Part shown: in pieces, positions 33,877 to 41,941 of the stretch
Layout: each line of letters begins with the position of its first letter
Position numbering within the stretch: the first letter of the stretch is position 1
Origin: Caulobacter sp.
GTDB lineage: Bacteria > Pseudomonadota > Alphaproteobacteria > Caulobacterales > Caulobacteraceae
Assembly (NCBI GenBank): GCA_030680355.1
Contig: JAUXVF010000011.1
Span: 1-41,941 of the forward strand
Direction of reading: 5' to 3'
DNA: 41,941 nt
Notes under the pieces: model-generated
The model's database searches: none
Told to the model about the DNA's origin: nothing
Seen by the model: only the letters and a program-made list of their open reading frames with translations
Translations under genes and position numbers: made by a program

Positions 33877-35122
33877 TCGCCGGAGCCCTGACGCCGGCAT
33901 GGGTCAGGGCGGCGGTTTCCGCCACGAAGAAGAAGCCGTCACTGCTCAGCCCCTGAATCGCCAGGGCCGGCGCCAGGCCGCGCGCCTGTCGCCCAAATTC
34001 GAGGATCTGGTTGGCGATTCGGGAATCGGGGCCGCTCAGGTCGGCGGCGTCGAGCGTGACGCCCATCAACCGCACGCCCTTGAGCGGGTCCATCATGTCC
34101 TTGATCGGCTGAACCCGCGCGAACACGCCGCGGCAGACGCTCTTGAGCAGGCCGACAATCTCGATCAACCGGGCCAGGGGCGCGCCGCGGCTGATATCGA
34201 CCAGTTCGATCACCAGCCTGGCCTTGACCTGTCCGCCCGCCGCGCCGGCGCAGCTGATCAGCATGCCGCGGCCCTTGCTGGTCGACATGGTCCGCAGGGA
34301 CACGGGCGCGATCAGGGCCGGCTGATTTGGGCCGGCGACCTTGGGCAGATAGAGGGCGGCGAACGCCAGGGTCGCCTGGTCGATGGTGGCCAGATCGGCG
34401 TCGGAGAGCTTGTGAAACATCCGGGCGGGAACGACCCGGCCGGTCGGAACCTCGGTGACCGTCGGCTCGATGCGCAGGGCGGCGGTGACGCCGTGCTTTA
34501 GGCTGAGCATGTCTTCGACGGCGAAATCGATGCGCAGGGGCACGCCGACCGCCGGCTTGAAACTGAACGGGTTGCGCTTGGCCAGTTCGACGGGATCGAC
34601 CAGCGGCCGTTCCGGCCGCGGCGAAGGCGCGACCTCGACCTGTTGACGGGTCTCGATAATGAACACCGGATCCAGGGTCGAGCAGAGGACCTGGCCGTCC
34701 TTGATCGCCGTCACGGTCTGGACCGCCATGTCGCGGGGTTCGGCGGCGCCGAGGAAATGGATCAGCACTTCCTCGAGGATCTTCAGCGTCACGGCCTGGG
34801 CGGCGACGCCCTGTTCGCTGGTCATGGCGATCAGATAGTCGGTTTCGCCGATCCGCTGGGCGAGGTCCTGATAGGTCAGATGTTCCGCCAGCTTGCGTTC
34901 GGCATAGGCCCAGACGTCCGGTCGCTTGCGCGTCCAGCGCTCGCCGGTGCGGGCGCGGATGGCCGCCAGGCTGATCACATTGACCGAGCCGCGGCCCAAC
35001 AGATCATGACCGCCGAACCGTTCCAGCATGGCCGTGACTTCGGCGGCGTTCAGACGGTCGGACGTCGGGGGGCTCATGGGCGCTGGCGGGCTCACGGATG
35101 CAGACTGCTCATCCTGCGCCAT
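33851..35122 (-). CDS. Protein of unknown function, possible inactive GGDEF-EAL-like protein
   Basis: 423 aa with the start at ATG 35122 (MAQDEQSASVSPPAPMSPPT); the frame is open to 35359 but that part overlaps crcB and its promoter. Residues ~45-150 (SVNVISLAAIRARTGERWTR then YQDLAQRIGETDYLIAM) follow the order of a GGDEF domain, with ETDY where GGDEF would be. The C-terminal part (RLVIELVDISRGAPLARLIE then SLRTM ... VRLMGVTLDAAD) has the layout of an EAL domain without its catalytic residues. Neither domain seems active; a c-di-GMP- or protein-binding role is possible. No signal peptide or membrane segment. Confidence 0.7.
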   Translation of the reverse strand: MAQDEQSASVSPPAPMSPPTSDRLNAAEVTAMLERFGGHDLLGRGSVNVISLAAIRARTGERWTRKRPDVWAYAERKLAEHLTYQDLAQRIGETDYLIAMTSEQGVAAQAVTLKILEEVLIHFLGAAEPRDMAVQTVTAIKDGQVLCSTLDPVFIIETRQQVEVAPSPRPERPLVDPVELAKRNPFSFKPAVGVPLRIDFAVEDMLSLKHGVTAALRIEPTVTEVPTGRVVPARMFHKLSDADLATIDQATLAFAALYLPKVAGPNQPALIAPVSLRTMSTSKGRGMLISCAGAAGGQVKARLVIELVDISRGAPLARLIEIVGLLKSVCRGVFARVQPIKDMMDPLKGVRLMGVTLDAADLSGPDSRIANQILEFGRQARGLAPALAIQGLSSDGFFFVAETAALTHAGVRAPAIKAEQSAA

Positions 35123-35188
35123 CGCCCTTAACGGCCGGTTGAAAGGGAGCGCTTTGCTTGCACCCCGCGCTCGTCGCATAAGGGCGCG

Positions 35189-35578
35189 ATGGATAAGCTC
35201 ATTTTTGTCGCCGCGGGCGGCGCCGCCGGCGCCGTGCTCCGCTATCTGGCTGGCGCCCAGTCCCTTCGGCTGTTCGGAACCGGCTGGCCGTACGGCACCC
35301 TCGTGGTCAACGTCATCGGCGGCATGGCCATGGGCGCTCTGGTCTCCGTCCTGGCCCATCGCGGCGGGGCCGATCAGGAGCGCTGGCGGCTGCTGCTCGG
35401 GGTGGGCCTGCTCGGCGGCTTCACCACCTTCTCGGCCTTCTCGCTGGAGGTCGGTCTGATGATCGAGCGTCGCCAGTGGGGCCAGGCCTTCGGCTATTCG
35501 ACGGTGTCGGTCGTTCTGTCGGTGGCGGCCCTGTTCGTCGGCATGATCCTGGTCCGTCGTCTGCTGGTGGCGTCATGA
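35189..35578 (+). CDS. crcB: Fluoride efflux channel CrcB/Fluc
   Basis: 129-aa inner-membrane dual-topology channel exporting fluoride. Four hydrophobic helices; GTLVVNVIGGMAMGAL (conserved Asn) and LLGGFTTFSAFSLEVG (the Phe-box and sodium-site region) are diagnostic. Starts 66 bases from the divergent gene at 35122. I saw no fluoride riboswitch consensus upstream. Its stop overlaps the rluC start (ATGA). Confidence 0.95.
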   Translation: MDKLIFVAAGGAAGAVLRYLAGAQSLRLFGTGWPYGTLVVNVIGGMAMGALVSVLAHRGGADQERWRLLLGVGLLGGFTTFSAFSLEVGLMIERRQWGQAFGYSTVSVVLSVAALFVGMILVRRLLVAS

Positions 35579-36576
35579 GCATCCGTGAAGTCCAGATGAT
35601 CGCCGTCGATCCCGCCGAGGCCGGCGAGGACGGCGTCCGGCTCGATCGCTGGTTCCGCCGCCGCTGGCCGCACCTGACCCAGGTCCAGATCCAGAAGCTG
35701 GCCCGCTCGGGCCAGATCCGCGTCGACGGCGCCCGGGTCAAGGCCGACTCCCGGCTGACGCCCGGCGCCCAGGTGCGCGTGCCGCCGCTGCCCGACGCCC
35801 CCGAGCCCGGCGAGCGCCGCGTTCTGTCGGACCGTGACGCCGCCTACGCCCGCTCCATGGTCATCTATGAGGATGACGAGGTTCTGGCGCTCAACAAGCC
35901 GCACGGCCTTGCCGTCCAGGGCGGCACCAAGACCAGCCAGCATGTCGACCGCCTGTTGTCGGCCTGGGGCGAGGGGCTGGAGCGCCCGCGCCTGGTCCAC
36001 CGGCTCGACCGCGACACCTCGGGCGTTCTGGTGCTGGGCAAGACCCCGGCCGCCGCCGCCCGTCTGTCGGGCGCCTTCGCCCGCCACAAGGCCCAGAAGA
36101 CCTACTGGGCCCTGGTCGCCGGCAATCCGCACCCGACCGAGGGCATTATCGACGTGCCCCTGGCCAAGAAGGGCATCAACGACCGCGAGATGGTCGTACC
36201 GGTCGACAAGAAGGATCCCCGTGCCGAGACCGCCGAAACCGAGTTCGTCACCATCAGCCGCGCCGGCGCCCGGGTGTCCTGGCTGGCCCTGCGCCCGTTG
36301 ACCGGCCGCACCCACCAGCTGCGCGCTCACATGAAGGCTGTCGGCCACCCGATCCTGGGCGATCCGAAATATGGCGACGAAGCCAGCGCCGCCCTGTCCG
36401 GCGGCCTCGAGCTGCAGCTGCACGCCCGCCGGCTGGTCATTCCCCATCCCACCAAGGGCTCGCTGACCATCGAGGCGCCGCTGTCGAAGGAGATGAAGGC
36501 CGGTTTCGACCACTTCGGCTTCGACCCGCACGAGGCCGATCCCGAACCCTTCGCCCGGCGATCCAAGAAGCGCTGA
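35575..36576 (+). CDS. rluC: RluC-type 23S rRNA pseudouridine synthase
   Basis: 333-aa enzyme with an N-terminal S4 domain (residues ~21-65, VRLDRWFRRRWPHLTQVQIQ then SGQIRVDG) and the catalytic HRLDRDTSG (Asp145). Later motif RPLTGRTHQLRAHMKAVGHP. Probably modifies several uridines of 23S rRNA as in E. coli RluC. ATG 35575 overlaps the crcB stop; the longer open frame upstream lies inside crcB. Confidence 0.92.
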   Translation: MSIREVQMIAVDPAEAGEDGVRLDRWFRRRWPHLTQVQIQKLARSGQIRVDGARVKADSRLTPGAQVRVPPLPDAPEPGERRVLSDRDAAYARSMVIYEDDEVLALNKPHGLAVQGGTKTSQHVDRLLSAWGEGLERPRLVHRLDRDTSGVLVLGKTPAAAARLSGAFARHKAQKTYWALVAGNPHPTEGIIDVPLAKKGINDREMVVPVDKKDPRAETAETEFVTISRAGARVSWLALRPLTGRTHQLRAHMKAVGHPILGDPKYGDEASAALSGGLELQLHARRLVIPHPTKGSLTIEAPLSKEMKAGFDHFGFDPHEADPEPFARRSKKR

Positions 36577-36588
36577 CGCCGCCCGGCG

Positions 36589-37821
36589 TCAGACCAGGCC
36601 GCTGACCGGCGCCACGGCGGCGCTGCCCGGGAACACCGCGCTGTCGAGCGCCCGGCGGTCCAGCCCCATGTGGTCGGCCAGCACGCCTTTGAACAGGCCG
36701 CGCATGTCGACGGTCGGGCGGGTGTCGCGGCCTTCGAACAGGGCGTTGTCGGCCAGGGTCGGCCAGTCGCCGATAATCCCGCCCGGTTTGAGGCCGCCGC
36801 CCAGCACGATGGCCGTCGAGCCGGTGCCATGGTCGGTGCCGCCGGTGCCGTTGACCCGCGCGGTGCGGCCAAACTCGGTGGCCACCACGATGATCGTGTC
36901 GGCCCAGGCCGCGCCCAGCCCCTCGTTCAGCCCGGTCAGCAGGGCGTCCAGATAGAGCAGCCGGTTGGCCAGCTGGCCCTCGGCGCCGCCCTGGTTGGCG
37001 TGGGTGTCCCAGCCGTCGACGGACAGGGCGACGATCTGCGGCCCGCCCGGCTGGGTCAGGAACCCCGCCACGTTGCGCCCCAGGCCGTTGGCCACGGCGA
37101 CGCCTCTGCGGATGAAGGCCGGGGTTCCGCCGCCGGTCTCCGCCGGCGCGGCCATGGCGTTCATCCCGGCCTGGGCGGTGGCGGCCATGGCTTCGGTCTC
37201 GAGCCCCTTGGCGAAGGCCGGGGCCAGCACCGGATCGCCGGCATAGAGGTCGGTGAGGATGGCCGGCAGGCGCGGGCTGCCTTCGCCGGCCGCGCCGGGC
37301 GACCAGGACCCGGTCTGGATCGGTCCGCGCAGGATCAGCGGCGCGGTGGCTCCGACCGACAACGCCTCGATCCGCCGCCCGCCGCCGGCGTTCAGGGCCC
37401 GGTTGAGAAAGCCGCTGTCAGTGGCGTAGGCGCCGCCCGCGCCGGTCTCGAGCACGTCCTGGGCCTCGAAGTGCGAGCGGGCCCGGTCGGGGCTGGCGAT
37501 GGCCGGAGCAATGCGCGCCTGGCCCGCCTTCGCAAGGGCGTGAACCCCGGCCAGAGACGGGTGCAGGCCGAAGGTCGCGTCCAGCGGCAGGGCGGCCTCG
37601 GCGGGGATGGCGATGCGTCCGCGCAGGGCCGCATAGGCGGGGTCGCCGACCGGCGGCGAAACGGCCAGGCCGTCCATGGCCCCGCGGGCGATGACGGTGA
37701 TCAGCTTCTTGCGGGCCAGGCCGTCGTCGGCGAAGGCGGCGCGGCCGACAAAGCTGACCGAGAGGCCGAGGCCTGCGGCGGCGGCGAGCAGGGCGCGGCG
37801 CGTGGGGATCGGGCGGGTCAT
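36589..37821 (-). CDS. DUF1501 protein, Tat-exported
   Basis: 410-aa protein with a twin-arginine-type signal (PTRRALLAAAAGLGLSVSFV). DUF1501 proteins belong to the alkaline-phosphatase/sulfatase-like superfamily; TEFGRTARVNGTGGTDHGTG and VDGWDTHANQGGAEGQLANR are the family hallmarks with potential metal ligands. Start ATG 37821 overlaps the stop of the DUF1800 gene (ATGA), so they are one operon, and the two families occur together in many bacteria. Molecular function unknown. Confidence 0.9.
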   Translation of the reverse strand: MTRPIPTRRALLAAAAGLGLSVSFVGRAAFADDGLARKKLITVIARGAMDGLAVSPPVGDPAYAALRGRIAIPAEAALPLDATFGLHPSLAGVHALAKAGQARIAPAIASPDRARSHFEAQDVLETGAGGAYATDSGFLNRALNAGGGRRIEALSVGATAPLILRGPIQTGSWSPGAAGEGSPRLPAILTDLYAGDPVLAPAFAKGLETEAMAATAQAGMNAMAAPAETGGGTPAFIRRGVAVANGLGRNVAGFLTQPGGPQIVALSVDGWDTHANQGGAEGQLANRLLYLDALLTGLNEGLGAAWADTIIVVATEFGRTARVNGTGGTDHGTGSTAIVLGGGLKPGGIIGDWPTLADNALFEGRDTRPTVDMRGLFKGVLADHMGLDRRALDSAVFPGSAAVAPVSGLV

Positions 37822-39203
37822 CGGCGCTGGAACTCCGGGGAGAGCAGGAGGATGGACAGGGCCTCTTCGCGCGACTCGGCGCGGGCGACGGCCTTGCGGA
37901 CGGGGTCGCTGATCCGCGCGCCCAGGGCGCCGGCGGCGACGACGTTGGGATCGAGCTCGCCGGCGACGATGGCCGAGAAGCCCTCGGCCCAGGTCATCCG
38001 TTTGATCAGGGCGTCGGGAGCGGCCCAGGTCTGGGCGTCGTCGGGCCAGCCCTTGGGCGAGGGCGCCCAGAACGGTCGCTGGCCCATGGCGGTGAGCGCC
38101 GGCGCCAGATGTTCGAGCGCCGCCGGCTGACCGCCGACGGCCCGCCAGCTGGAGATCAGGAACTCATAGGGCGTCTTCAGTTTGCGCGGCGCGGGATCCC
38201 AGGCCTCGGGCGCCGTGACCAGGGCCTCGGCCACCCGGCCCAGATCGCCGCCGCTGGCCATCCAGGCCGCCTCCAGCCGCGCGATCAGGGCAGAGGGCGG
38301 ATCATCGGCCACGAAATGCCGGGCGATCTTGCCGCAGATATGTCGGGCGGTCGCTGGCCGGGCGGCCAGGTCGCGCAGGATGGCCAGCCCCTGGTTGACG
38401 CCGTCCGGGTCATAGACCCGGCCCATCACCGCCCGGTGGCCCGGTTCGTGGATCTGGGGCCGGAACAGAAACAGGCCCTGCTTGTCGGCCGACTCCCGCC
38501 GTCCGCCGATGCTCCAGCCGGTCAGCGCCCGGGCGAATTCGGTGACGTCGGCCTGGCTGTAGCCGCCATCGACCCCGACGGTGTGCAGTTCGAGGATTTC
38601 GCGGGCCAGGTTCTCGTTGAGCCCGCCGCCGCCCTGGACCTGCGGGCGTCGGCGGAGATAGGCGGCGGCCGGACTGTTGGGCCCCGCCGACTGCGCCTGA
38701 TCGAGATAGACCAGCATCGCCGGATGGGCGCTGGAGGCGATCAGCAGGTCCTCGAACCGCCCAAACACCCGCGGCCGGATGGCTTCCTGCTCGAACGGCC
38801 CGACGACGGTGGCGGTGATGACCTTGGACCCCGACACCGTGAAATGGTTGGCCCAGAACATGTGCCAGCGCTCACGAAACCCGGCCGGGGTGGTGGCCGC
38901 CAGCCGCGCCCGCGCCAGGAAATCGGCGTCGATGGCCCGGCGGACCAGGCCGGTGACCACCTGGACGGGGTCGGCATCGCCCTCCCGGGCCCGTCGTCGC
39001 TGCAGCTGATAGTCGCGGAAGGCGCTCAGCCGCTGGGCGCCCGATTCCGGATTCGCCTGCGGCTGGTCGGCCCCGGCCGGCCGGATCTGGCGTCGCAGCC
39101 AGCCCTGCGGATCGGCCGCCACGGCGGCGATCTCCCCGGGCCGCGCCCCCAGACCAAAGCGGGTGACCGCGATGGCGGCGTTGAGATCGTTCGATGAAGC
39201 CAA
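37818..39203 (-). CDS. DUF1800 protein
   Basis: 461-aa protein, partner of the DUF1501 gene. Family features: AVTRFGLGARPGEIAAVAAD at the N-terminus, WHMFWANHFTVSG, LNENLAREILELHTVGVDGG, YSQADVTEFARALTGWSI and GRVYDPDGV. No clear signal peptide is seen, so export may depend on its partner. Divergent from the ATP12 gene, 88 bp apart. Function unknown. Confidence 0.9.
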   Translation of the reverse strand: MASSNDLNAAIAVTRFGLGARPGEIAAVAADPQGWLRRQIRPAGADQPQANPESGAQRLSAFRDYQLQRRRAREGDADPVQVVTGLVRRAIDADFLARARLAATTPAGFRERWHMFWANHFTVSGSKVITATVVGPFEQEAIRPRVFGRFEDLLIASSAHPAMLVYLDQAQSAGPNSPAAAYLRRRPQVQGGGGLNENLAREILELHTVGVDGGYSQADVTEFARALTGWSIGGRRESADKQGLFLFRPQIHEPGHRAVMGRVYDPDGVNQGLAILRDLAARPATARHICGKIARHFVADDPPSALIARLEAAWMASGGDLGRVAEALVTAPEAWDPAPRKLKTPYEFLISSWRAVGGQPAALEHLAPALTAMGQRPFWAPSPKGWPDDAQTWAAPDALIKRMTWAEGFSAIVAGELDPNVVAAGALGARISDPVRKAVARAESREEALSILLLSPEFQRR

Positions 39204-39291
39204 GGCGGCGCTCCTTGCGCAAACGGGGCCGTTCAGTCACTTCCACGCCTGGGCGCGGCGGTTCCGTCGCGCGGACCGAAGGAATTTCAAT

Positions 39292-40014
39292 GTGACCGGC
39301 AAGTCGGACGGAACCCAGGCCCCGCGACGCTTCTACAAGGCGGTGACCGTCGAGCCGGTCGCGGGCGGCCACGCCGTGCGGCTGGACGGCCGCGGTCCCA
39401 AGGGCCCCGGCGGAACCCCGCTGGTGCTGCCGACGCCGGCCCTGGCGGCCCTGGTCGCGGCCGAATGGGACGCCCAGACCACGATCATCGACATGACGAC
39501 CATGCCGGCCCTGCGTCTGGCCTGGACCGCTCTGGAGGCCCTGCCGCCGACGCGCGAGGCGGTGGCGGGGGAGGTGGCCCGCTACGCCGGCTCCGACCTG
39601 CTCTGCTATCGCGCCGACGCGCCGGCCAGCCTTGCGGCGGAACAGGCGGCCGGCTGGTCACCGTGGCTGGACTGGGTGGCCCGCGACCTGGCCGTCAGCC
39701 TGGTCCCGACCAGCGGCCTCATCCACCAGCCCCAGCCGGACGCCGCCATCGAAACGGTGCGGGCCCTGGCCCTGGGTCTGGACGATTTCAGCCTGACCGG
39801 CCTGGCCCATGGCGTCGGCCTGCTCGGCTCGGCGGTGCTGGCGCTGGCCCTGCAGCGCGGCCAGATCGACGGCCAGACCGCCCATGACCTGGCCCGGCTC
39901 GACGAGGCCTTCCAGGAGCGGCTCTGGGGCCAGGACGCCGAAGCCGCGGTCCGCACCGAAGGGCGGCGGCAGGAAGCCCTGCTGCTCGATCGCTGGTTCG
40001 CGGCTCTGCGTTAG
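39292..40014 (+). CDS. ATP12-family F1 ATPase assembly chaperone
   Basis: 240-aa chaperone that in mitochondria binds the F1 alpha subunit until assembly; alphaproteobacteria encode the ancestral form. Motifs: RRFYKAVTVEPVAGGHAVRL, EWDAQTTIIDMTTMPALRLA, ARYAGSDLLCYRADAPASLA and TGLAHGVGLLGSAVLALAL. The GTG at 39292, eight bases after AAGGA, is chosen because it directly precedes the conserved GTQAPRRFYK; earlier in-frame codons back to 39163 overlap the divergent DUF1800 gene. Confidence 0.92.
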   Translation: MTGKSDGTQAPRRFYKAVTVEPVAGGHAVRLDGRGPKGPGGTPLVLPTPALAALVAAEWDAQTTIIDMTTMPALRLAWTALEALPPTREAVAGEVARYAGSDLLCYRADAPASLAAEQAAGWSPWLDWVARDLAVSLVPTSGLIHQPQPDAAIETVRALALGLDDFSLTGLAHGVGLLGSAVLALALQRGQIDGQTAHDLARLDEAFQERLWGQDAEAAVRTEGRRQEALLLDRWFAALR

Positions 40015-40037
40015 CGGGGCCTTCCCCTTCGGCAGGC

Positions 40038-40064
40038 TTGTCATGCCCCCGTCACGGCTTTAAC
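40038..40064 (+). promoter_or_regulatory. Predicted promoter of the carboxylase gene
   Basis: TTGTCAT (40038-40044), a 12-base spacer and GCTTTAAC (40057-40064), close to the Caulobacter housekeeping consensus (TTGACGS-N10-14-GCTANAWC). The start codon of the downstream gene is 34 bases beyond. Confidence 0.6.
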
Positions 40065-40097
40065 CCCTGCAGGTCCGACTGAAGGGGAAACGACAGC

Positions 40098-41630
40098 GTG
40101 CAGCATATCCTGGAAGAACTCGAAGAGCGCCGCGCCCAGGCCAAGGCCGGCGGCGGCGAGCGGCGGGTCATCGCCCAGCACGCCAAGGGCAAGCTGACGG
40201 CGCGCGAACGCATCGATCTGCTGCTCGATGAAGGCTCCTTCGAGGAGTACGACATGTTCGTCGAGCATCGCTGCAACGATTTCGGCATGCAGGACCAGCG
40301 CCTGCCCGGCGACGGCGTCATCACCGGCTGGGGCACGATCAACGGCCGCGTCGTCTACGTCTTCTCCAAGGATTTCACGGTGTTCGGCGGTTCGCTGTCG
40401 ATGACCCACGCCCAGAAGATCGTGAAGGTCCAGCGCCAGGCCGCCAAGGTCGGCGCCCCGGTCATCGGCCTGTTCGACGCGGGCGGGGCCCGTATCCAGG
40501 AAGGTGTTGATTCGCTCGCGGGTTACGCCGACATCTTCATGGAAAACGTGCTCTCCAGCGGCGTCATTCCCCAGATCAGCGTGATCATGGGCCCCTGCGC
40601 CGGCGGCGACGTCTATTCACCGGCCATGACCGACTTCATCTTCATGGTGAAGGACACCTCCTACATGTTCGTCACCGGTCCCGACGTGGTCAAGACGGTG
40701 ACCAACGAGATCGTCACGGCCGAGGATCTGGGCGGCGCCCGGGTCCATGCCGGCAAGTCGGGAGTGGCCGAGGGCGCCTTCGAGAACGATCTCGAGGCCC
40801 TGACCCAGGTCCGGCGTCTGGTCGACTTCCTGCCCGGCTCCAACCGCGACGGCGCGCCGGTCCGTGAGAGCTTCGACGAGCCGCTGCGCGACGAGATGAG
40901 CCTGGACACCCTGATCCCGGCCAATCCGAACAAGCCCTACGACATGAAGGAGTTGATCCTAAAGATTGTCGACGAGGCCGATTTCTTCGAAATCTCAAGC
41001 GACTGGGCCAAGAACATCATCTGTGGCTTCGCCCGCATGGACGGCCAGAGCGTCGGCATCGTCGCCAACCAGCCCCAGGTCCTGGCCGGGGTGCTCGACA
41101 TCGACTCCAGCCGCAAGGCGGCCCGGTTCGTGCGCTTCTGCGACGCCTTCAACATCCCGATCATCACCCTGGTCGACGTGCCCGGCTTCATGCCCGGCAC
41201 CAAACAGGAGTACGGCGGCCTGATCAAACACGGCGCCAAGCTGTTGTTCGCCTACGCCGAGGCGACGGTGCCGAAAGTCACCGTCATCACCCGCAAGGCC
41301 TATGGCGGCGCCTATGACGTGATGAGCTCCAAACATCTGCGCGGCGACGTCAACTACGCCTGGCCGACCGCCGAGATCGCGGTCATGGGCGCCAAGGGGG
41401 CGGTGGAGATCATCTTCCGCGCCGAGATGAACGACCCCGAAAAACTGGCGCAGCGCGAAGCCGAGTACAAGGAACGCTTCGCCAACCCCTTCGTCGCCGC
41501 CTCCCGCGGCTATATCGACGACGTCATCATGCCCCACGGCACCCGCCGCCGCATCGTCCGGGCGCTGAAGAGCCTCAAGGGCAAGCAGCTGACCAACCCC
41601 TGGAAGAAGCACGACAACATCCCGCTGTAG
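40098..41630 (+). CDS. pccB: Acyl-CoA carboxylase beta subunit (propionyl-CoA carboxylase type)
   Basis: 510-aa carboxyltransferase subunit converting propionyl-CoA (or a related acyl-CoA) with carboxybiotin to methylmalonyl-CoA. N-terminal [40 protein letters not shown], oxyanion-hole loops [20 protein letters not shown] and [15 protein letters not shown], and C-terminal [20 protein letters not shown] with [19 protein letters not shown] start at 40098 (reads [13 protein letters not shown]). The biotin-carrying alpha subunit is not in the window and may lie downstream. Catabolism of odd-chain or branched acids is the probable role. Confidence 0.94.
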   Translation: MQHILEELEERRAQAKAGGGERRVIAQHAKGKLTARERIDLLLDEGSFEEYDMFVEHRCNDFGMQDQRLPGDGVITGWGTINGRVVYVFSKDFTVFGGSLSMTHAQKIVKVQRQAAKVGAPVIGLFDAGGARIQEGVDSLAGYADIFMENVLSSGVIPQISVIMGPCAGGDVYSPAMTDFIFMVKDTSYMFVTGPDVVKTVTNEIVTAEDLGGARVHAGKSGVAEGAFENDLEALTQVRRLVDFLPGSNRDGAPVRESFDEPLRDEMSLDTLIPANPNKPYDMKELILKIVDEADFFEISSDWAKNIICGFARMDGQSVGIVANQPQVLAGVLDIDSSRKAARFVRFCDAFNIPIITLVDVPGFMPGTKQEYGGLIKHGAKLLFAYAEATVPKVTVITRKAYGGAYDVMSSKHLRGDVNYAWPTAEIAVMGAKGAVEIIFRAEMNDPEKLAQREAEYKERFANPFVAASRGYIDDVIMPHGTRRRIVRALKSLKGKQLTNPWKKHDNIPL

Positions 41631-41672
41631 GGGCGGGGCGACCTGTTCTCTACGACCGCGGGACCCGAAAAT

Positions 41673-41696
41673 TCCTCCCCGCGAAGCCGGGGAGGA
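41673..41696 (+). terminator. Hairpin after the carboxylase gene, possible terminator
   Basis: TCCTCCCC (41673-41680) pairs with GGGGAGGA (41689-41696) over an 8-base loop, 42 bp after the stop. No T-tract follows, so termination is uncertain. Confidence 0.4.
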
Positions 41697-41823
41697 TGGG
41701 CCGTGGGCTATTCTGGTTTCGCCGCGCTCAACTCACTGATTTCCCACGCTTCCGCGCGAACAGCGCCGTGTGTTCACGGGCACGTATCCCCACCCTCAAT
41801 ACCCGCCGCATACTCTCTCCCGT

Positions 41824-41872
41824 CCCCGTCGCATGGGGAGGGCGCAAGGCCAGCGACCTTACGGCGACGGGG
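41824..41872. repeat. Inverted repeat in the final intergenic stretch
   Basis: CCCCGTCGC (41824-41832) and GCGACGGGG (41864-41872). Part of 41631-41941 (311 bases), in which I see no gene; it looks like another dispersed palindromic repeat mosaic. Confidence 0.5.
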
Positions 41873-41941
41873 ATGGGGTTCGAGCGGGGACAGGCGGCGG
41901 GGGGTTACCGTCGCGGTCCGGGACGGTGCTTCGTATCACCG

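Noticed and set aside
35123..35188. Fluoride riboswitch before crcB
   Set aside because: The gap is only 66 bases and the consensus pieces of the crcB riboswitch were not seen.
36670..38130. 486-aa plus-strand frame opposite the DUF1501/DUF1800 genes
   Set aside because: Gly/Arg/Gln-rich shadow; minus-strand genes show family hallmarks, a Tat signal and an ATGA overlap.

Overview
The window is about 42 kb of high-GC alphaproteobacterial chromosome. Gene order (tuf, then S10-spc-alpha ribosomal superoperon with secY-adk-rpsM-rpsK-rpoA-rplQ and no rpsD or rpmJ, followed by HtrA-type protease, rarA, crcB, rluC, ATP12, pccB), Caulobacter-like promoter boxes and a CC0125/CC1285-like lipoprotein point to the Caulobacterales (Caulobacter, Phenylobacterium or Brevundimonas relatives). 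The genus cannot be fixed from the sequence alone.

Region 1 (1-3113): the 3' end of tuf and its rho-independent terminator, whose T-tract carries a complete 2,630-bp IS1595-type transposon (476-3105). The element has 24-bp terminal inverted repeats with one mismatch and an 8-bp target duplication. Besides the transposase it carries four tightly overlapping cargo genes: a 246-aa protein of unknown function, a PIN-domain nuclease, a 57-aa Lys/Arg-rich protein and a 43-aa single-pass membrane protein. This cargo, reminiscent of a toxin-antitoxin or defence module, is the best candidate for an undescribed system here.

Region 2 (3211-8037): accessory genes separating tuf from the S10 operon. They are a CelD-like acetyltransferase, a cupin/JmjC-like protein and an XRE/MmyB-like regulator (probable operon), a secreted DUF2807-like GSGD-repeat protein, and a convergent outer-membrane beta-barrel gene.

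Region 3 (8248-22750): the ribosomal superoperon from rpsJ to rplQ, 26 genes mostly overlapping or spaced by a few bases. It has a predicted S10 promoter, a 245-nt leader with a terminator-like switch, an internal alpha-operon promoter lying in a perfect 12-bp inverted repeat, GC-rich hairpins in the longer gaps, and a strong final terminator. Several ribosomal proteins (L3, S3, S5, L15) have charged low-complexity extensions.

Region 4 (22.8-29.4 kb): a probable antitoxin remnant, an ABC-2 exporter pair, a nucleotide pyrophosphatase-like phosphodiesterase, a DUF1801-like protein, a VOC-ArsR-AHSA1 operon with one-base overlaps, and an MFS exporter.

Region 5 (29.5-41.6 kb): HtrA-like lipoprotein protease, rarA, an S4-less RluA-type pseudouridine synthase with a lipoprotein gene, a protein that looks like an inactive GGDEF/EAL relic, the fluoride channel crcB with rluC, the DUF1501/DUF1800 pair, an ATP12 chaperone and the acyl-CoA carboxylase beta subunit. 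Palindromic intergenic repeats occur at 27.9, 30.9 and 32.4 kb. No tRNA, rRNA or CRISPR array was seen.
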